The translations under genes were made by a program, and so were the position numbers. The notes below the pieces were generated by a model that worked only from the letters and a program-made list of their open reading frames with translations, was not told where the DNA came from and searched no databases. Shown here piece by piece: positions 1 to 12,777 of a DNA stretch of 64,000 nt. The stretch comes from Brasenia schreberi. Taxonomy: Eukaryota; Streptophyta; Magnoliopsida; Nymphaeales; Cabombaceae. How positions within the stretch are numbered: position 1 is the stretch's first letter; every line of letters begins with the position of its first letter. The stretch is from assembly GCA_036023115.1 (NCBI GenBank), contig JAYKKT010000041.1, forward strand, positions 2,621,001 to 2,685,000, written 5' to 3'.

Positions 1-599
1 ATATGAGTTGTTTTCCTGGATTCTAATTCTTTAGTGTTAAATTGCTTTGGCACCACGTTTCAGTGAATAAAGAGATAAGCATATATGGTAAAAGTATTTG
101 TTCATTTAAATGTGCGAGAACATGATTCTGTGGTGTTTTTTGTCGACTCTTCAGCGGGTTCTTTGCTTTCGGTCAACTCTCCGGTGTCCTCTACTTTCAG
201 CTCAGGTACACAACAACAACGAATCTTCAAATAGGTATGTGAGTTTCGGTATTTTTCAGGTTTCCTCTAAGTAGGTTTTGGTTGGAAGGAATGCTATTGA
301 CTTCTTTAAGTTTCACAGTGTTTTCTATATATATGTTCTCGTGCACTGCTATCTATTTATAGAGCAACGCCTGCTCCTTTTTCCTCCCCGATTTTTTATT
401 GGGTTTTCCTTTCCTAGAGGCCTTTATCCGGTCGATTAAGGATAAGCTCCGTAACTACCCGACGGTTTTGCTCCGTAACTACTCGATGGTTTTAGCCTTT
501 GATAGTCGTTACAGTCATTATTTCCAAAGATAACGACTAGATGACTAGTCCAACCATTTCTGTGTGGGGATTGCCGAGAATGACTATAGTTTCCTTACA
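1..599 (-). repeat. Copia LTR (3' LTR of a minus-strand element), cut by the window edge
   Basis: On the minus strand a purine-rich polypurine tract (GTGGGAGA, about 600-607) directly precedes TGTAAGGAAAC, the expected TG start of an LTR. The LTR runs leftward past position 1, so its end and target duplication are not visible. A TATA-like CTCTATAAATAG lies on the minus strand around 350-364, consistent with an LTR promoter. The element body follows on the right (738-3545, minus). The LTR start is inferred from the polypurine tract and is not confirmed by a second LTR. Confidence 0.6.
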
Positions 600-3560
600 T
601 CTCCCACTTAGCCATTCGAGCGAAGTGAACTGACATATTGATTTTCTTCCTATTTTTGTGGGGTTTTCCTAGTAATATCATTTCATGATTGCTTCAGTAA
701 TCACCACCTATTGTGTAGTTTTTTACCTACACAACAATCAAACATATCTCAAACCCATGTTCACAACATATTTTAAGAAAAGATCCTTTGTTATGCCTTT
801 AGTCAAGGGGTGTGCTAATATATCATGAGTTGGCATGTATGAGATGAATATTTCCTTTCTCATTACCATATCATGAACATAGTGGTATTTAACCATTATA
901 TGCTTGCTCTTGGAGCTATCAACTCTACTCTTAATTAAAGTAATTACTGCATTGTTGTTACAATAAATGACAACTGACTCGTCAGTTATCTCTAGCTTCA
1001 AATCTTATATGAAAAGGCTTATCCCGACAACACTCGTAGCAGTCACACAACAAGCCACATACTTAGCTTCCTATGTATGTAATGCTATATAATCCTATTT
1101 CTTACATGCCCAAGAAATAACATCACTTACAAATAAGAATATTTGTCTCAAAGTTGATTTGATGTCATTTTTGCTTCCAACAAAGTCAGCATATGAGTAT
1201 CCTACCAATTTCAATTCACCTGCTTGAAAACACAGTTTCAAGTCTTTTGCTCCTTTCAGATATCTTAAAATCCTTTTTACAGCCATCCAATGCTGCCATT
1301 AAGGATTACTTTGATATCTACTCACAAGACCAACAATGAAGCTGATATAGGTCTTTTACACAACATAACATATATCACGCTACCCACAACTTGTGCATAA
1401 GGAACGTTAGGCTTATCGTCTCCTTTTAAACTTACTTAGTTTGACCCCTTTTCCAACGGGTGTAATAGCATACTTGCATTCACCCATTTTGAACTTCTTG
1501 AGGATATAGTCAATATATTTCTCCTAACTTAGGCATAAGAGTTTAGATTATCTATCTCGAGAGATCTTTATACCCAAGATATAGGATGCTTCCCCCATAT
1601 CCTTCATTTTGAACCCTGAGTTTAACCATGGCTTCGTTTTGATAATAATCTTATTGTCATTCCCAATCAATAATATGTCATCTATATATAATGATAAGAT
1701 GACAAAGTAACTCCCACTATTCCAAACATATACACAGTAATCAAGCTCATTACCTACAAACCCAAGTTCAATAATGGCATTTTAAAAAGTCAAATACCAT
1801 TGGGGAGGTGACTATTTGAGGCTAAATAGGGATTTTCTCAACCCACATACTTTATCTTCTTTGCCTTTAACTATATATTCTTTGGGTTGCTGCATGTAAA
1901 TGATTTCATCTAAATCTCCGTTTAGAAAAGTTATCTTTACATCTAACTGACGTAAATCCAAATCATAATATGTTGATATCGCTAGGATTATTTTGATGGA
2001 TGCAAATTTTATAACTAGGAAATATGTCTCAACATAATCTATTCCCTCCTTTTATGGAAAACTCTTTGCAACCAATCTCGCTTTAAACTTGTTGATTAAA
2101 CCATCGACCTTATATTTCTTTTTCAGAACCTATTTACAATGTATGACTTTCCTTCCTCTTGATAATTCATTCAATTCTCAAACTTGGTTTTTCTCAATCG
2201 ATTCAATTTCCACATCCATGGTTTTCCCCTAATTTGTTGCTTTCGATGAGTTTATAGCTTATTGATAAGTTAAGTTATCAGTCAACTCATCTAAATCTAC
2301 CGAATTATACACTTCTTCTGCAAGATAAGTGTGATAATCTTTTAAGTAGGACGGTGTGACTCTAGGCCTTTTATGTCCACTTAAAGTTTCGGTTCTTTCA
2401 GGAAGTTCTTTTATGAGTTTAAATGATGATTGATCTAGGTCTATTAGATCGTCAACATACTTATCATTATTTTCTAAGTTGTCATTCTTATTATCTTCTA
2501 AGAATTCAACATCTCTGCTCTCTATCAGTCTGTGGTCCTTGTGATAAAACTGATATCCCTTTCAGCCTTTAGGATATCCTATGAGTATACATCTCTAAGA
2601 CCTACTGTTTAACTTATCTCTAGACTGATAAAGGATCTTTACATGTGCAATAAATCCCCACCTCCTGAGATGACGTAGGTTGAGTTTTTTTCAAAACCAC
2701 ATCTCATATGATATAGTGAATACAACCTTGCATGTTAATTTATTGAGTATGTATACAGTTGTACTTACTGCTTCTCCCCAAAATATCCTTCGTAGAGAGA
2801 CATCGATTAACATTAACCTTATCATATTCAGTAAGGTCCTATTATATCTTTCAGCTACACCATTCTGTTGAGCTTTCCTACGCATTGTATTTTGCTTTGA
2901 AATACCAAAGTTTTTATAGAATTCAAGAAATTTTGTAGGGATATATTCACCACCTCTATCTAATCTTAAGATTTTTATTGAATGCCCTAGTTGATTTTCA
3001 ACTTTCTACTTATATTCTTTAAAAACTTCAAGTACCTCAAATTTATGTGTTAGGAGATATAAATATGTATATCTCGAGTAATTATCGATAAAGGTTATAA
3101 AATAAAACTTTTCACGATGTGGCCTTACTCTTAAGGGCTCACATAAATCCATGTGAATGACCTCGAACAAGGTTGTTTCCCTTGTTGTCTCTTTGAGAAA
3201 AACTTTTCTTATCATTTTTCCTTGTATACAAGCTTCACACTTATTAAAAGTGTTTTCCTCAAATCTTCGCAGTAAGTCAAAGTTGGATAATTTCTTCAAC
3301 TTTTTCAGACTTATATGCCCAAGGCGTTTATGCCATACAATCACATCAACATTAAATACACAATCAATATAAGCAGAAGGATTTTCATTCTCATTAACTT
3401 TCAGTTTAAATAGTCTATGTTCTACATCAAATTTCCTAGAAAAAACCTTGTAAATGTGCATATGAGTGAGATTGGTGGTTAAAATATAAATTTTAAAAAT
3501 AAAAAGTATATTGGTAGTTTTTCTAGGTACAATAAATATGTTCAATACTATTTGTTTTTT
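600..3560 (-). mobile_element. Degenerate Ty1/Copia retrotransposon, pol region (pre-integrase, integrase, RT, RNase H)
   Basis: Read on the minus strand, the order is that of Copia pol. At 3545-3006 there is a GAG-pre-integrase block (WHKRLGHISLKKL, then CEAC zinc ligands), then the integrase core start (HMDLCEP, FIDNYSRY). More integrase follows at 2885-2691 (AERYNRTLLNMIR). The reverse transcriptase lies in 2640-1300, with YIDDILLIGND (the YxDD catalytic box) near 1690. RNase H follows at 1286-738 (RYLKGAKDLKLCF, SKSKHIMVKYHYV). Many stops and frameshifts break the frame, so it is dead. The gag gene and 5' LTR are missing; homology stops near 3560. Confidence 0.85.
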
Positions 3561-4240
3561 TACTTAAAGATCTCAACTACATATCCCTATGTTTGAGATC
3601 TTTAATAAGATTAGAGTATGGTAAATGCTCAATCTCCATAGGGTATTCAAATCAACTTAAACATCTCTAACATTTAATTAGAATGATCAACGATAAATTT
3701 TAATTAAAAGTATTATTATACTTCATCATTTATATTTAATAGTATGTTAAATAAAGATTTGATGAGAGATATGGTCTGAACATTTACCATAGAGGTTGAA
3801 ATAATTATATAATAAGAGATATAAAATTGTTTTGTACTATTGATAATACAATAACATTACATGTTTAACTTGGAGATAATAACGGAGTGAAAATTGATGG
3901 AAAGAGAACAATTGTGCAAGTATAAAATTTTGGTTCATAATATTTATTATACTGTTAGTTTATTTAGTATTGGTAAAATAATTTTAAAAAGATGCTCAGT
4001 GACTATAAATATAAGTATATATATGTAAAAATATACACATAAATGTTTATATATATAAGTAATTTTAAATACATAATGTCTTTTGGTGCATAATTGTATG
4101 TGAACATCTACACTGTTCAATTGATACGATTGTTGATAAATATTTGAAAATATATTTTTTATTTTATCATCTCAATTAATTCATCTTATAGATCGAACAT
4201 CATGCACAATTATATTAAAAACATTATGCAAATAGAACTA
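3561..4240. other. AT-rich spacer, nothing recognised
   Basis: This stretch lies between the broken 5' edge of the Copia body and a compound microsatellite. It is very AT-rich, with no open frame of note and no family similarity that I can see. Confidence 0.5.
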
Positions 4241-4371
<131 letters not shown>

Positions 4372-4381
4372 TTTGCTCAAT

Positions 4382-5200
4382 CCGTGTTGAAAGAGCGATG
4401 GGCTTTGTAATGGATAGTTGTTCTCGCCAATTCATGAGCAATACTATTGGCCTGTCTCTTGATCCAGTGGATGGAGACGTCCTCTAGAGACCAATTGTGC
4501 AGAGCCCATTATTTCTCGGCAGTCTATCTCTATGTCAATATGATTCCAACAACTTCCTTTGAACCAATAGAGGGTCTCCCTAAGAGCAACACTATACCCG
4601 AAGGGTTCTTCATAAAGAAGAAGGATGCATAGGATGGAGTGACATTCTGGTTCCTGTGGCCTTAAAGAATAAAAAAACAGTCATCTGCTGTTTCGGTAGA
4701 TTTTAATGCCATGGATTTCGTGTTTTTCTCGGCTGCAAAGAGTAGTGCAGTGAAGCCCTCGGCACATAGGATATACAGGTAAGGGGATAGTGGATCACCT
4801 TGCCGTAGTCGGCATTGGGTTGTAACACCACCAATTTCATAATTATTAAATGTTATGTTGACATCGATTTTCATGTTGATATTGACGAGCAGTTCAATGT
4901 GTGTCATCCACACAGAGCATAATAAGTCTAATGAACTTATTTGCAAAGCAGTATCGCGTGATAAGTTGAAGGAGATGTTAGTTGATGTGAGCAAATGCTT
5001 TACTGATATTCAGCTTGAGTGTTACTTTACCAGAATGATACTCCTTTTGGATTTCATGTAATAAATGATTTCAAAAGGGATCAAGATGTTATCAATAGTA
5101 AGCCAATCAAGGACAAAGGCTGACTGATTTGGTGAAATGAGCTTGAGGAGGAGCTTCTTGAGGCCGGATGAAGGTGCTCTTTTGTGGCCGTGTTTCTGCA
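4382..5200 (-). mobile_element. L1-type LINE remnant: RT fragment joined to RNase H C-terminus
   Basis: The minus strand at 5190-4662 encodes plant L1 reverse-transcriptase blocks: LLKLISPNQSAFV, a run ending DNILIPFEIIYYMKSKR, and LRQGDPLSPYLYILCAEGF. It is followed at 4640-4382 by the end of an RNase H domain (VDIEIDC-like, then VSIHWIKRQANSIAHELAR). The two pieces are closer than in an intact LINE, and a frameshift separates GSAQ from WSLEDVSIHW, so the element is internally deleted and inactive. Confidence 0.75.
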
Positions 5201-5312
5201 CTCAAAAGGTAATCGGAAAGATGTCCAATGTCATTAAAATTAGTTCAAGAGTCAAATCAATTAAAGACAAAAAGTGAGGCCCTATTTTGAACAATAACAG
5301 GTTTCAATTGGG

Positions 5313-5440
5313 TAGGGATGGCAATATTGACCCCCAACCCGACCCAAATGAGGCAGGGAATATCCCATTGGAGCAAGTTTGGATTCGGGTATGGGGATAT
5401 GGTTCCCCGATCCCATACCAAACCACCACTCTCTCTCTTT
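5313..5440. mobile_element. Partial hAT-like MITE end (TAGGGATGGCAA...)
   Basis: TAGGGATGGCAA followed by alternating CGGGT/ACCCG-like sequence is typical of small hAT-type elements in plants. Only the left end is recognisable; no matching inverted end was found before the AT-rich tract near 5440. Confidence 0.35.
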
Positions 5441-6300
5441 ATATATATATTATGAAAACTCAATCATATACACATGAGCATTTCTAATATGTTCACTCTT
5501 TACTTTTTAATGGTATTAGTATAATTAAAAAGATTTAAAAATAGATAAAAATAATATCTTTTTTTTTAGATTTTTTCTCCTTTCTATTTTTCTCACCTGT
5601 TCTTTTCGCTCTTGCAAAGGAATTCATTTTTGTTGAGGACGCCCGAGATAAGAGATTTTGTAGGGCAGGGCTGACGTCAGACTCCTTGCTTCCCAGCTTT
5701 ACTTTCCTGTTCATTTGGGACCCACATTATTTAATAATTTATTTTTAAAATTTATTGGCAGTGTACGCACCTTATTCCTTCACCAATTATTGGCACCAAT
5801 TACAATCAGGTAAATTAAATCTGTGGGACCCACTTCCACCGGCTCTGACCCACTCTACCGGTCTCTCTCTAAACAAATCAGTTAAGAGTAAGGTTTATTA
5901 TAGGACCCACTTTGGATTGAATCGGGTCAACCTGTTAGAAGATGGGAAGCACCAAAATTATTGGCGAAAGATAATTACAATACAAGAAGCTTTCTCATGG
6001 CATTGGACCTGCGCGTTACCAGCACGAACCTTTTAAAATTCGTGTCGTGTTGGAGTCACACTACGAGCCTTTCCAATCGGGTCACAACTCATGTCAAGTT
6101 CAAGCCACATTTAACAAATACAATAATGTGTTGTTTCCATTTATTAGGATTGGCGATATATGTGATGAGATGAGACACGAACACAACCCAAAATATTGAA
6201 ACATCACTAGGTTCAGTGGATATGACAAGATGAGTTATTTTTATTAAAAAATTAAAAAACAAGAATTTTTTTAGAAAACATCAAAACCGGCGATTTAAAA
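5441..6300. other. Spacer, nothing recognised
   Basis: Mixed AT-rich spacer with repeated 'gggacccac' motifs around 5715-5910 and short ORFs without recognisable domains. No gene or complete element could be supported. Confidence 0.4.
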
Positions 6301-6309
6301 CACTGATTT

Positions 6310-6640
6310 TAGTATTAGAAAAGGTGAAACCAGAAGCAAACCAAGTGGTCCTCGGTTTCAAGCTCGGTTCTGATTCTCATTTCACCGGTTTCAGGTTCAA
6401 TTGGTTGCTGACCCGATTCGGTTTCCGTTGAAACTGTCAGCCCGATTAGAAACCGGCGAGTCTACTCCTGCCCACACTATTAAATAATTTTTTTTTGAAT
6501 TTTCTAATGGAAACCGGCCGTTGCCGGTTGCCACAAGGGAGGGCCCTCAACTTTCGCCAGGCAGGGCCTGTACGGACCCGAGAGAGTTTGGGAATTGTCT
6601 GAAGTTCGGCTCGGTGGACTCTGGAAGTAAAATACAAAAT
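6310..6640. repeat. GAACCGG/CCGGTTC-rich dispersed repeat, copy 1
   Basis: This block is dense in CGGTTTC, GAAACCGG and ACCCGATTCGG words. Its core (ATTCGGTTTCCGTTGAAAC, about 6416-6435) reappears with few changes near 62013-62032 (GTTCGGTTTCTATTGAAATC), so it is a dispersed repeat, probably a degenerate non-autonomous DNA transposon. No ends or target duplication were identified. Confidence 0.45.
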
Positions 6641-6999
6641 TGCTAATTATTTATTTATATTTTTCATGTTAAAAAACCCTCCACCTTTTACTCTTATTTG
6701 CTTTCCATTTAAATAAAAATCTTAAAAACAAACATCAACAGCAAAAGTAGGAGGAGAAGAAAACAAATAAATCAACTTTTTCTATCGAAATGCTAAATTG
6801 AAAGTTTGAAAGGGATTTTGAGAAAAATAAAAAGAGATTTTATACGTGGACTCCTTAATGGACAGTCCAGATTGTTGCAAGTATCACTATTAAAATCTCT
6901 CCCCTCTATTCTTCTTCTTCCTCTTCCTCAGGCCAACCACCGGTGATTACTTTTACAGAGCTTCCAATATGTGAGAGGAACACGAACAGAGAGACAGAG

Positions 7000-8096
7000 A
7001 TGCTACTGGGAAAGAGGCAGCGTCCACCGATAAGGAGGACGACGAGCATGAGGGTGTTGTCTAAGGGGGAGCTGATGGCGCCGCAGGAATTGCCTGAAGG
7101 GGCCGCTGTTGGAGAAGGGACGCCCTTTAGGAAGAAAACGGAGCAGCAGCAGCAAAGGAACACTAGTAACTCTGCTGCAGCTTCGAGCGTGACCAATGAT
7201 TGGTTGTCTCCGAGAGGGACCAGAAAAAGCACGAGCTCAGGGAACTTTTTGACGGACCCCACCCATTTCTTGAGGACCTGCGCCCTGTGCAAGCGCCATA
7301 TAGCCTCCGGCCGAGACATCTACATGTACAGGTTAACACTAATTCTCTCTCCCTCTCTCTCCGCGAGTGGATTAAGATTTCTTTCTTTCTGGTGGGGAAA
7401 GCGGATTGCATGCATGTTTTTGTTTGGATGAGTGGTTGTTGGACGAGTTAAAACTTCCTTTTTCTTCGGTTCCAGCGGATTTTCTGATGGTAAAGGGTTC
7501 CTCCCCTGCTACATCTTGTTGGGATTTTGGGTGGTCTTTGACTATTGGGAGTGATGGCAGTAAGACATTGCGGCCTTCTCTCTCTGTGTGTATAAGCGGT
7601 GCTTTTATGTTTAATTTGGGTTTCTTTTTTGTCTATTTTGGTTTGATTTGAGAGCTTCATTCTACAGGTTTTTCATGGTCTTCTCTCCCTAACATGTCAC
7701 TTATGATATCAACCATGTGACAATAATCAAGAATTCGGTTTTCAGTGGCATAGACGTACATATATATGGTTGCTTTTTCGACCAATATTGGTCATTCTCC
7801 TCCGTCTACCACCTATATATTTGTGGCTACGAACTTCCTGTTGTTTTCCTTTTGTGCGGTTTCTAGCATTCAGCAAACCATCTAGAGCTAGCGGTTGGGC
7901 ATTCTACTGCATGCAGATAAAACCTTTACTCTCCTTTCCATGGAATATACATCTTCTCCCCAACCTTTTATATCCAACAAGAAGAGTCATATTCTCTCGA
8001 TTTGCTATATTTGCACACCATAGAGGAGAGAGGTTAGACACGGCTCCTTGAATTAGTACAAAATTGTGCATTTCATATATATATATATATATATAT

Positions 8097-8145
<49 letters not shown>

Positions 8146-8712
8146 CAAACTCCATCGATAATCATAATCATTCAATTCAAAGGTACGAATGATTGAGATT
8201 GAAAATATTAAGATAATCGACTACTTTGTACTATATTAAGATAATCGACTACTTTGTACTATATTACCCTCGTTGAGATTGGTGTAAAGATAATTGACTA
8301 CCTTTGTACTATGTTACCCTCGACCAAATAGTTGAAATTGAGATTGTTATAAATAAAGTTTGCATCAGATATAATATATATAATGGTTTGCATCCTCCAA
8401 CTTTCCTCTCTCTCTCTCTATATATATATATTTTAGACCTTTGCATGGTATAGATTCCTTCCACCGTCTTTCTACTAGTTTCAATTTATTAAAATATAAT
8501 AATAGATTGTGACTGGATTTTGTAAATTAATTTTATTATCTTATTTTTCTTTGTTCAGAGGTGATAGTGCATATTGTAGCGTAGAATGTAGGCAACAGCA
8601 GGTGAACATCGATGAAAAGAAAGAAAAGTGCTCTCTGAGATCCATGAATAAAGAAGCCCCTTCTGCCGCATCTGATGCCTCCCCTAATGGAGAGACAGTT
8701 GCTGCCGCATGA
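7000..8712 (+). CDS. FLZ-type zinc-finger protein (SnRK1-interacting family), two exons
   Basis: The CDS joins 7000-7331 and 8559-8712, giving 161 aa. Exon 1 ends TAC-AG before GTTAAC and exon 2 starts A-GGT after TTGTTCAG, restoring YRGD across the junction. The FLZ (DUF581) domain spans about residues 88-132: FLRTC-ALC with Cys94 and Cys97, [17 protein letters not shown] with Cys117, and SVEC with Cys121, which together are the four zinc ligands of the family. The start at 7000 gives [13 protein letters not shown], the usual N-terminus; an in-frame ATG at 6943 would add 19 unlike residues. The tail is Ala/Ser-rich. FLZ proteins are known plant adaptors that bind SnRK1 kinase subunits in stress and sugar signalling; that role is assigned by family. 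The 1.2-kb intron holds an AT/AG microsatellite. Confidence 0.93.
8075..8142. repeat. (AT)n(AG)n microsatellite in the FLZ intron
   Basis: About 12 AT units are followed directly by about 21 AG units, the same half-palindrome organisation as at 4259-4350 and 12418-12506. Confidence 0.95.
8216..8325. repeat. Short tandem repeat, about 33-bp unit, in the FLZ intron
   Basis: The phrase AAGATAATCGACTACTTTGT recurs around 8210, 8240 and, with changes, 8287, each followed by ACTATATTA or ACTATGTTA. This makes three diverged tandem copies. Confidence 0.7.
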
Positions 8713-9187
8713 TCATGCATAGATGATGGTAGCATTCATCATGGTCATGATCCATCATAACATTCCAGAGTTTTCAAATCTACCTTATAAATATGTATGT
8801 CCTGTAATCTTTTGTTTGGAGAGCAGTATATCACTGCTGGAGGAGAAAAGTACTAAGTGCAGATATTGGCTTAAATGTATTGTATGATTGATTGGAATGC
8901 GGGATGCGTCATGTGCTTTCCTTTGAAAATCATGCAATATTCACCTGGAATGAAAGAGAAAAGATGGAAACAATACCACAAAAAAAATATGTCGGCTTAT
9001 AATATTTCTTCTTCTTAACCCTCTATTAATGAATGAATTATGAAATTTCTGTCATATATATATAAAAAATTCTGTCTAGGAGGTCAACCTGCAAGTTGGA
9101 CATGAAGGTTAATGCAAACAAAGTAACAAGGCACATAATTTGCATTTTACATGACTCTAGATGTCCTTCAAAATGTATGGTCGTGGC

Positions 9188-9365
9188 CAGTGGCGGATCT
9201 AGAATTTTTTGTGGTGTGAGGCAAACCACTTATTCAACCATTTAAGGCGAGATGAACTATGTATAACAGTTATGGATTGGATCGTGCCCTGTAACTTTTT
9301 GATTGGTTTTTCAAATTTCAGGTGGGGCGGTCGCACCACCTTGACTCAATGTAGATCCACCACTG
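9188..9365. mobile_element. Short TIR element (MITE), hAT-like, 178 bp
   Basis: The left end CAGTGGCGGATCTAGA and the right end, read inverted, CAGTGGTGGATCTACA are terminal inverted repeats. The flanking octamers GTCGTGGC (9180-9187) and GCAGTGGC (9366-9373) match at six of eight places, as expected for an aged 8-bp hAT target duplication. There is no coding capacity. A similar CAGTGGTGG-type end (GTAGTGGTGGACCTAGAA) occurs at about 10039 without a partner. Confidence 0.7.
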
Positions 9366-9373
9366 GCAGTGGC

Positions 9374-11240
9374 CTTTCGAGAGAGTCAGTTGAAGCAAAA
9401 CCAAATGACTAATGCTATCTAAAGAAAAATTACAACCAAATGGCATTGTTCATCTTACTTAAAACTTGCCATTACCCTAACCTAAACTCGAATTTGGTAT
9501 TTGTTGGCTGAACGCGAATTTGCTATTTGTGGCCTAAGATGACAATAATATTTAAAGACTGGTTTAACCATCAGAAAAACTCTTCTACATGCACGGTATT
9601 TCCGGCGCCGGATTTCGACTGTTAAATAAAGTTTCAAGGGTGAAGCCAGTCAAAGTTCTTCTTCCGACTGTGCTGGACTGTCTAAATATGACCGGATCAT
9701 AACCTGTGAGACCATTATTCGATCATTTAAGGACATAACTACACAATGATATTAACTTGCTAGCTGCAACATTTTAAAATATGAGAAGTTAGACATAGTA
9801 CCCTTTTCCTTTCTCCCTTTCTCAATGCAAACTTAAAAAATGTGTTTGATAATTTAATTAAAATTCTAAAAAATATTGTTATATATGACACTTAAATTGT
9901 AGACCCTTCATCTCATGTTTTCACTTTCTCGAAAGAAAAACTACAACTGATTTCACTATGTAACCACATCGGTCTCCACCCAGGACCAAATGGAACCAGC
10001 TAATCACTTTACTAATTTAGAGGGCCAAGGAGGCTTTGTAGTGGTGGACCTAGAATTTTTTTTTCCTCCGGGGAGAGCTGAAGTCTGAAATTCTGGTGAA
10101 GCTATCGGATTTTAAGAAAGTTCAGACTCCCTGTTAGGATTGTTTTTTTCAAATTTTGTGAAGGCGACTGCCGTACCTCACCGGAGAATAGGTTTGCTGC
10201 GAGTGACTGACTCATTCAGAAACCGAATTATTTGGGATCAAACTGAACTTAGGAAGCAGCAGACATATCTTACGTCATTGCACCAAAGGAAGACATTGTA
10301 GCTTCAACCGAATGCAGGCGATTAGAGTTCTTTCTTTCCACTCTCTACTTTGACATGGTTTTCAGGAAAAATCTGTTAGAATTGCTTTTGAAATTGAATA
10401 GTTCTCTTCGAAAATATTATCACCAGATCAGTTAAACTAGGCAGTCAAGTTTTTTAAAATAACTAAGCTAAAATAATTAAATGCTATGAAAGTTAGTTTA
10501 GCTTAATTTAAGCTTCATTAAAGTATCTTTCTCACACACTGTGGAGTCCATTAGAAGGTGCAACATGAGGACTTCCTAAAAGGTCAGTCATCTTAGCATT
10601 ATGCTTTCTCTAGTATACTTAACTTCAGATTTTATATAGATTCTAGACTGGTATAACAAGATTACCTCTAATAAAAAAAAAATCAACAATTATTTAAATG
10701 ATGCTGGGTATTAGTTGCCTTACGCGACCTTTATCTACGCTTCGGACCGGCTATGTAAGGGAGAACTCTTATGATAGACAAAATTTCATGGAAACCAATT
10801 ACTGAAAAGGAAAAAAAGTGGGCTAATTGGATTTCAATAAAACTTAAACGACCCGATTTGGTTCGAACCATTCAGAGCCGGTTCGCCAACACTGGCTTAG
10901 GAGACACATCTTCAATCTTGATCCTTCATAAATACCATCGATAAGTTAACCTTTATCTTTCCCGGCCAACTGGGGTTAGGCGGACACCTAATTAAAATAG
11001 ACATTCAAACCCTGACCCAGAGTCAGGTTTCCAATACTTCACCAATGGGTTGTTCCCCATGTGGACACAAATGATGGCGCTCATAAGGTGCCCACAAGGC
11101 TAAGAAATTTCAATGTACTACATAACTGGTAGGTCTGCCTAACCCCAGCTTAACTTCCAAAAATGGAATGACATCTTTGTGCAGTCGGTTTTTGTGTGTG
11201 TTTGTGCATGCATGTGTGTGTTTGGAGTCCTTGTGTAGCC
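9374..11240. other. Spacer with scattered repeat debris
   Basis: No gene recognised. Three minor structures are visible: a partial MITE end near 10039; a stretch near 10711-10760 distantly resembling, in inverse orientation, the 5' end of the RTE LINE family seen elsewhere here; and a diverged inverted pair GGGGTTAGGCGGACACCT (about 10972-10989) and AGGTCTGCCTAACCCC (about 11130-11145) that may be the ends of a small foldback element. Confidence 0.4.
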
Positions 11241-11261
11241 TTGTTATGTCCAGAACCTGCA

Positions 11262-11345
11262 TAACTTGCTCCTACCCGACATGGCAAATAGATCCGAGAG
11301 TACAACTTGCTCCTACCAATATGGCAAATGGATCCGAGAGGGTTT
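11262..11345. repeat. Tandem pair of about 42-bp units
   Basis: AACTTGCTCCTACC ... ATGGCAAATAGATCCGAGAG is followed immediately by a second copy with the same order (ATGGCAAATGGATCCGAGAG). The two copies differ by a few substitutions. Confidence 0.8.
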
Positions 11346-11485
11346 GATTATGAGGCCTAGAACTACAAAACTGAAACTGTAGTTCCAATTCGGTAGTTTC
11401 AGCGTTGTAATCATAAAACAAGGAATCGTTATGAGTGCCCCCTGCTCCACCTAACAGAAAGAATGGGACATAAAAGTCTCTCAAA

Positions 11486-12414
11486 CTCATTCCTTCAGTG
11501 CTGTCGACAGAAAGGCTCTAAGCCATCACCTGAGTTGATGAGAAGTCACTCTGTGCACCACCGTGGATCCCGTTTTGGCAACATGGTGGGCAGCATGCCA
11601 CAGACGAGTCCCACACACATTGCAGGAGCCCCCACATAGTAACTCTGTAAAAAAAAATGTGGAGAGAGAGAGATTGTCTTCGACTTTTACAACTATACAT
11701 GTGAAGTCAATACAGTCTTCATCCCAATTTACCATGTTTACATACAAGATAGGTCGAATAACATTTTGGAAGAAGCCGATGTATGCATAGAGATTTATAT
11801 TGAATCCAATGAAACCACTTGAGATTTATATTGAATCCGATGAAACCACTCTTCACCATTAGATCAAAAGAGATGAATGACTCATTTAATTTGCTTTTCC
11901 ATAACAATGGTAGGAAATTATGTAATTCTACTTAAAGATAACCTTTTGTTTTACTGAGTTTCAGTCGTTCATCTCTCTTGATCGAGTGGTGAGTTACTTG
12001 CATCAGTTTGCATATCAACTGGTTTTCTCTCTCTATATATATAGAGAGAAATTAGCCCATAAATCAAAAAACAAATAGCACCAAATACATTTACTGCACC
12101 TACAAAAAACACCAAAAAGTACTTTTTTGTTTTTAAAATTTGAGTTTTCACCACCAATCTTGTTGATCAAACAATAAAAATTCATGAGAGTGTTTAAACA
12201 TGGATTGATGCGTGCATACCGTACCTTCTCTCCATATATATATATATATATATATAAACTAGATCTTACATTCATGCCCACCTATTGCTTTAGGATGACA
12301 TGAGTATAGTTTCAAAGAATTTAGAGGTTTTAAAAAAGTATAAAAAATATCTTTATTGTACTAATACCACCCAAAAGCAATAAGTGGAGATGACAAGTGT
12401 GCGCAAGATCCGAT

Positions 12415-12507
<93 letters not shown>

Positions 12508-12701
12508 CATCGGATTTGGCCTTGCAAGTAACCATTGTTCGTCTCATAGCTATTTACCGTAGAACCTGTGAACAATATCAGTGGAATAGTCATTACCACT
12601 TGTCCCAGCTTAATGATGCTCACGTAGGACAGTGGAACAACCGCTTACTGAGCCAGCATAACATAGATACAGCGCAAAACAGTTCGACTCCAAATTGCCT
12701 A
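11486..12701. repeat. Segmental repeat, copy 1 (GPN3 3' flank); copy 2 is 40452-41420
   Basis: From CTCATTCCTTCAGTGC to CTCCAAATTGCCTA this block is colinear and about 90-95% similar by eye with 40452-41420. It lies just beyond the GPN3 stop codon and probably includes GPN3 3' untranslated sequence. It carries an AT/AG microsatellite and about 150 bp near 12265-12415 that the other copy lacks. A short palindrome (CT)n(AT)n(AG)n sits at about 12026-12049. Confidence 0.85.
12418..12506. repeat. (AT)n(AG)n microsatellite
   Basis: About 15 AT units are followed by about 29 AG units. They lie in the 3' flank of GPN3. Confidence 0.95.
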
Positions 12702-12777
12702 ATTGCTATATTTAACCACCAAAATCAGGACAGCATTCACAAAATTAATTCCTAATGTAATACTGTTCCCCCCATTC

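Noticed and set aside
6906..7319. 137-codon minus-strand ORF
   Set aside because: It is antisense to FLZ exon 1, with low-complexity Glu and Cys runs; a shadow of the real gene.
10711..10770. Organelle-derived or RNA gene fragment
   Set aside because: GCGACCTTTATCTACGC-like sequence looked RNA-like, but it better resembles a diverged, inverted RTE 5' leader; too weak to call.
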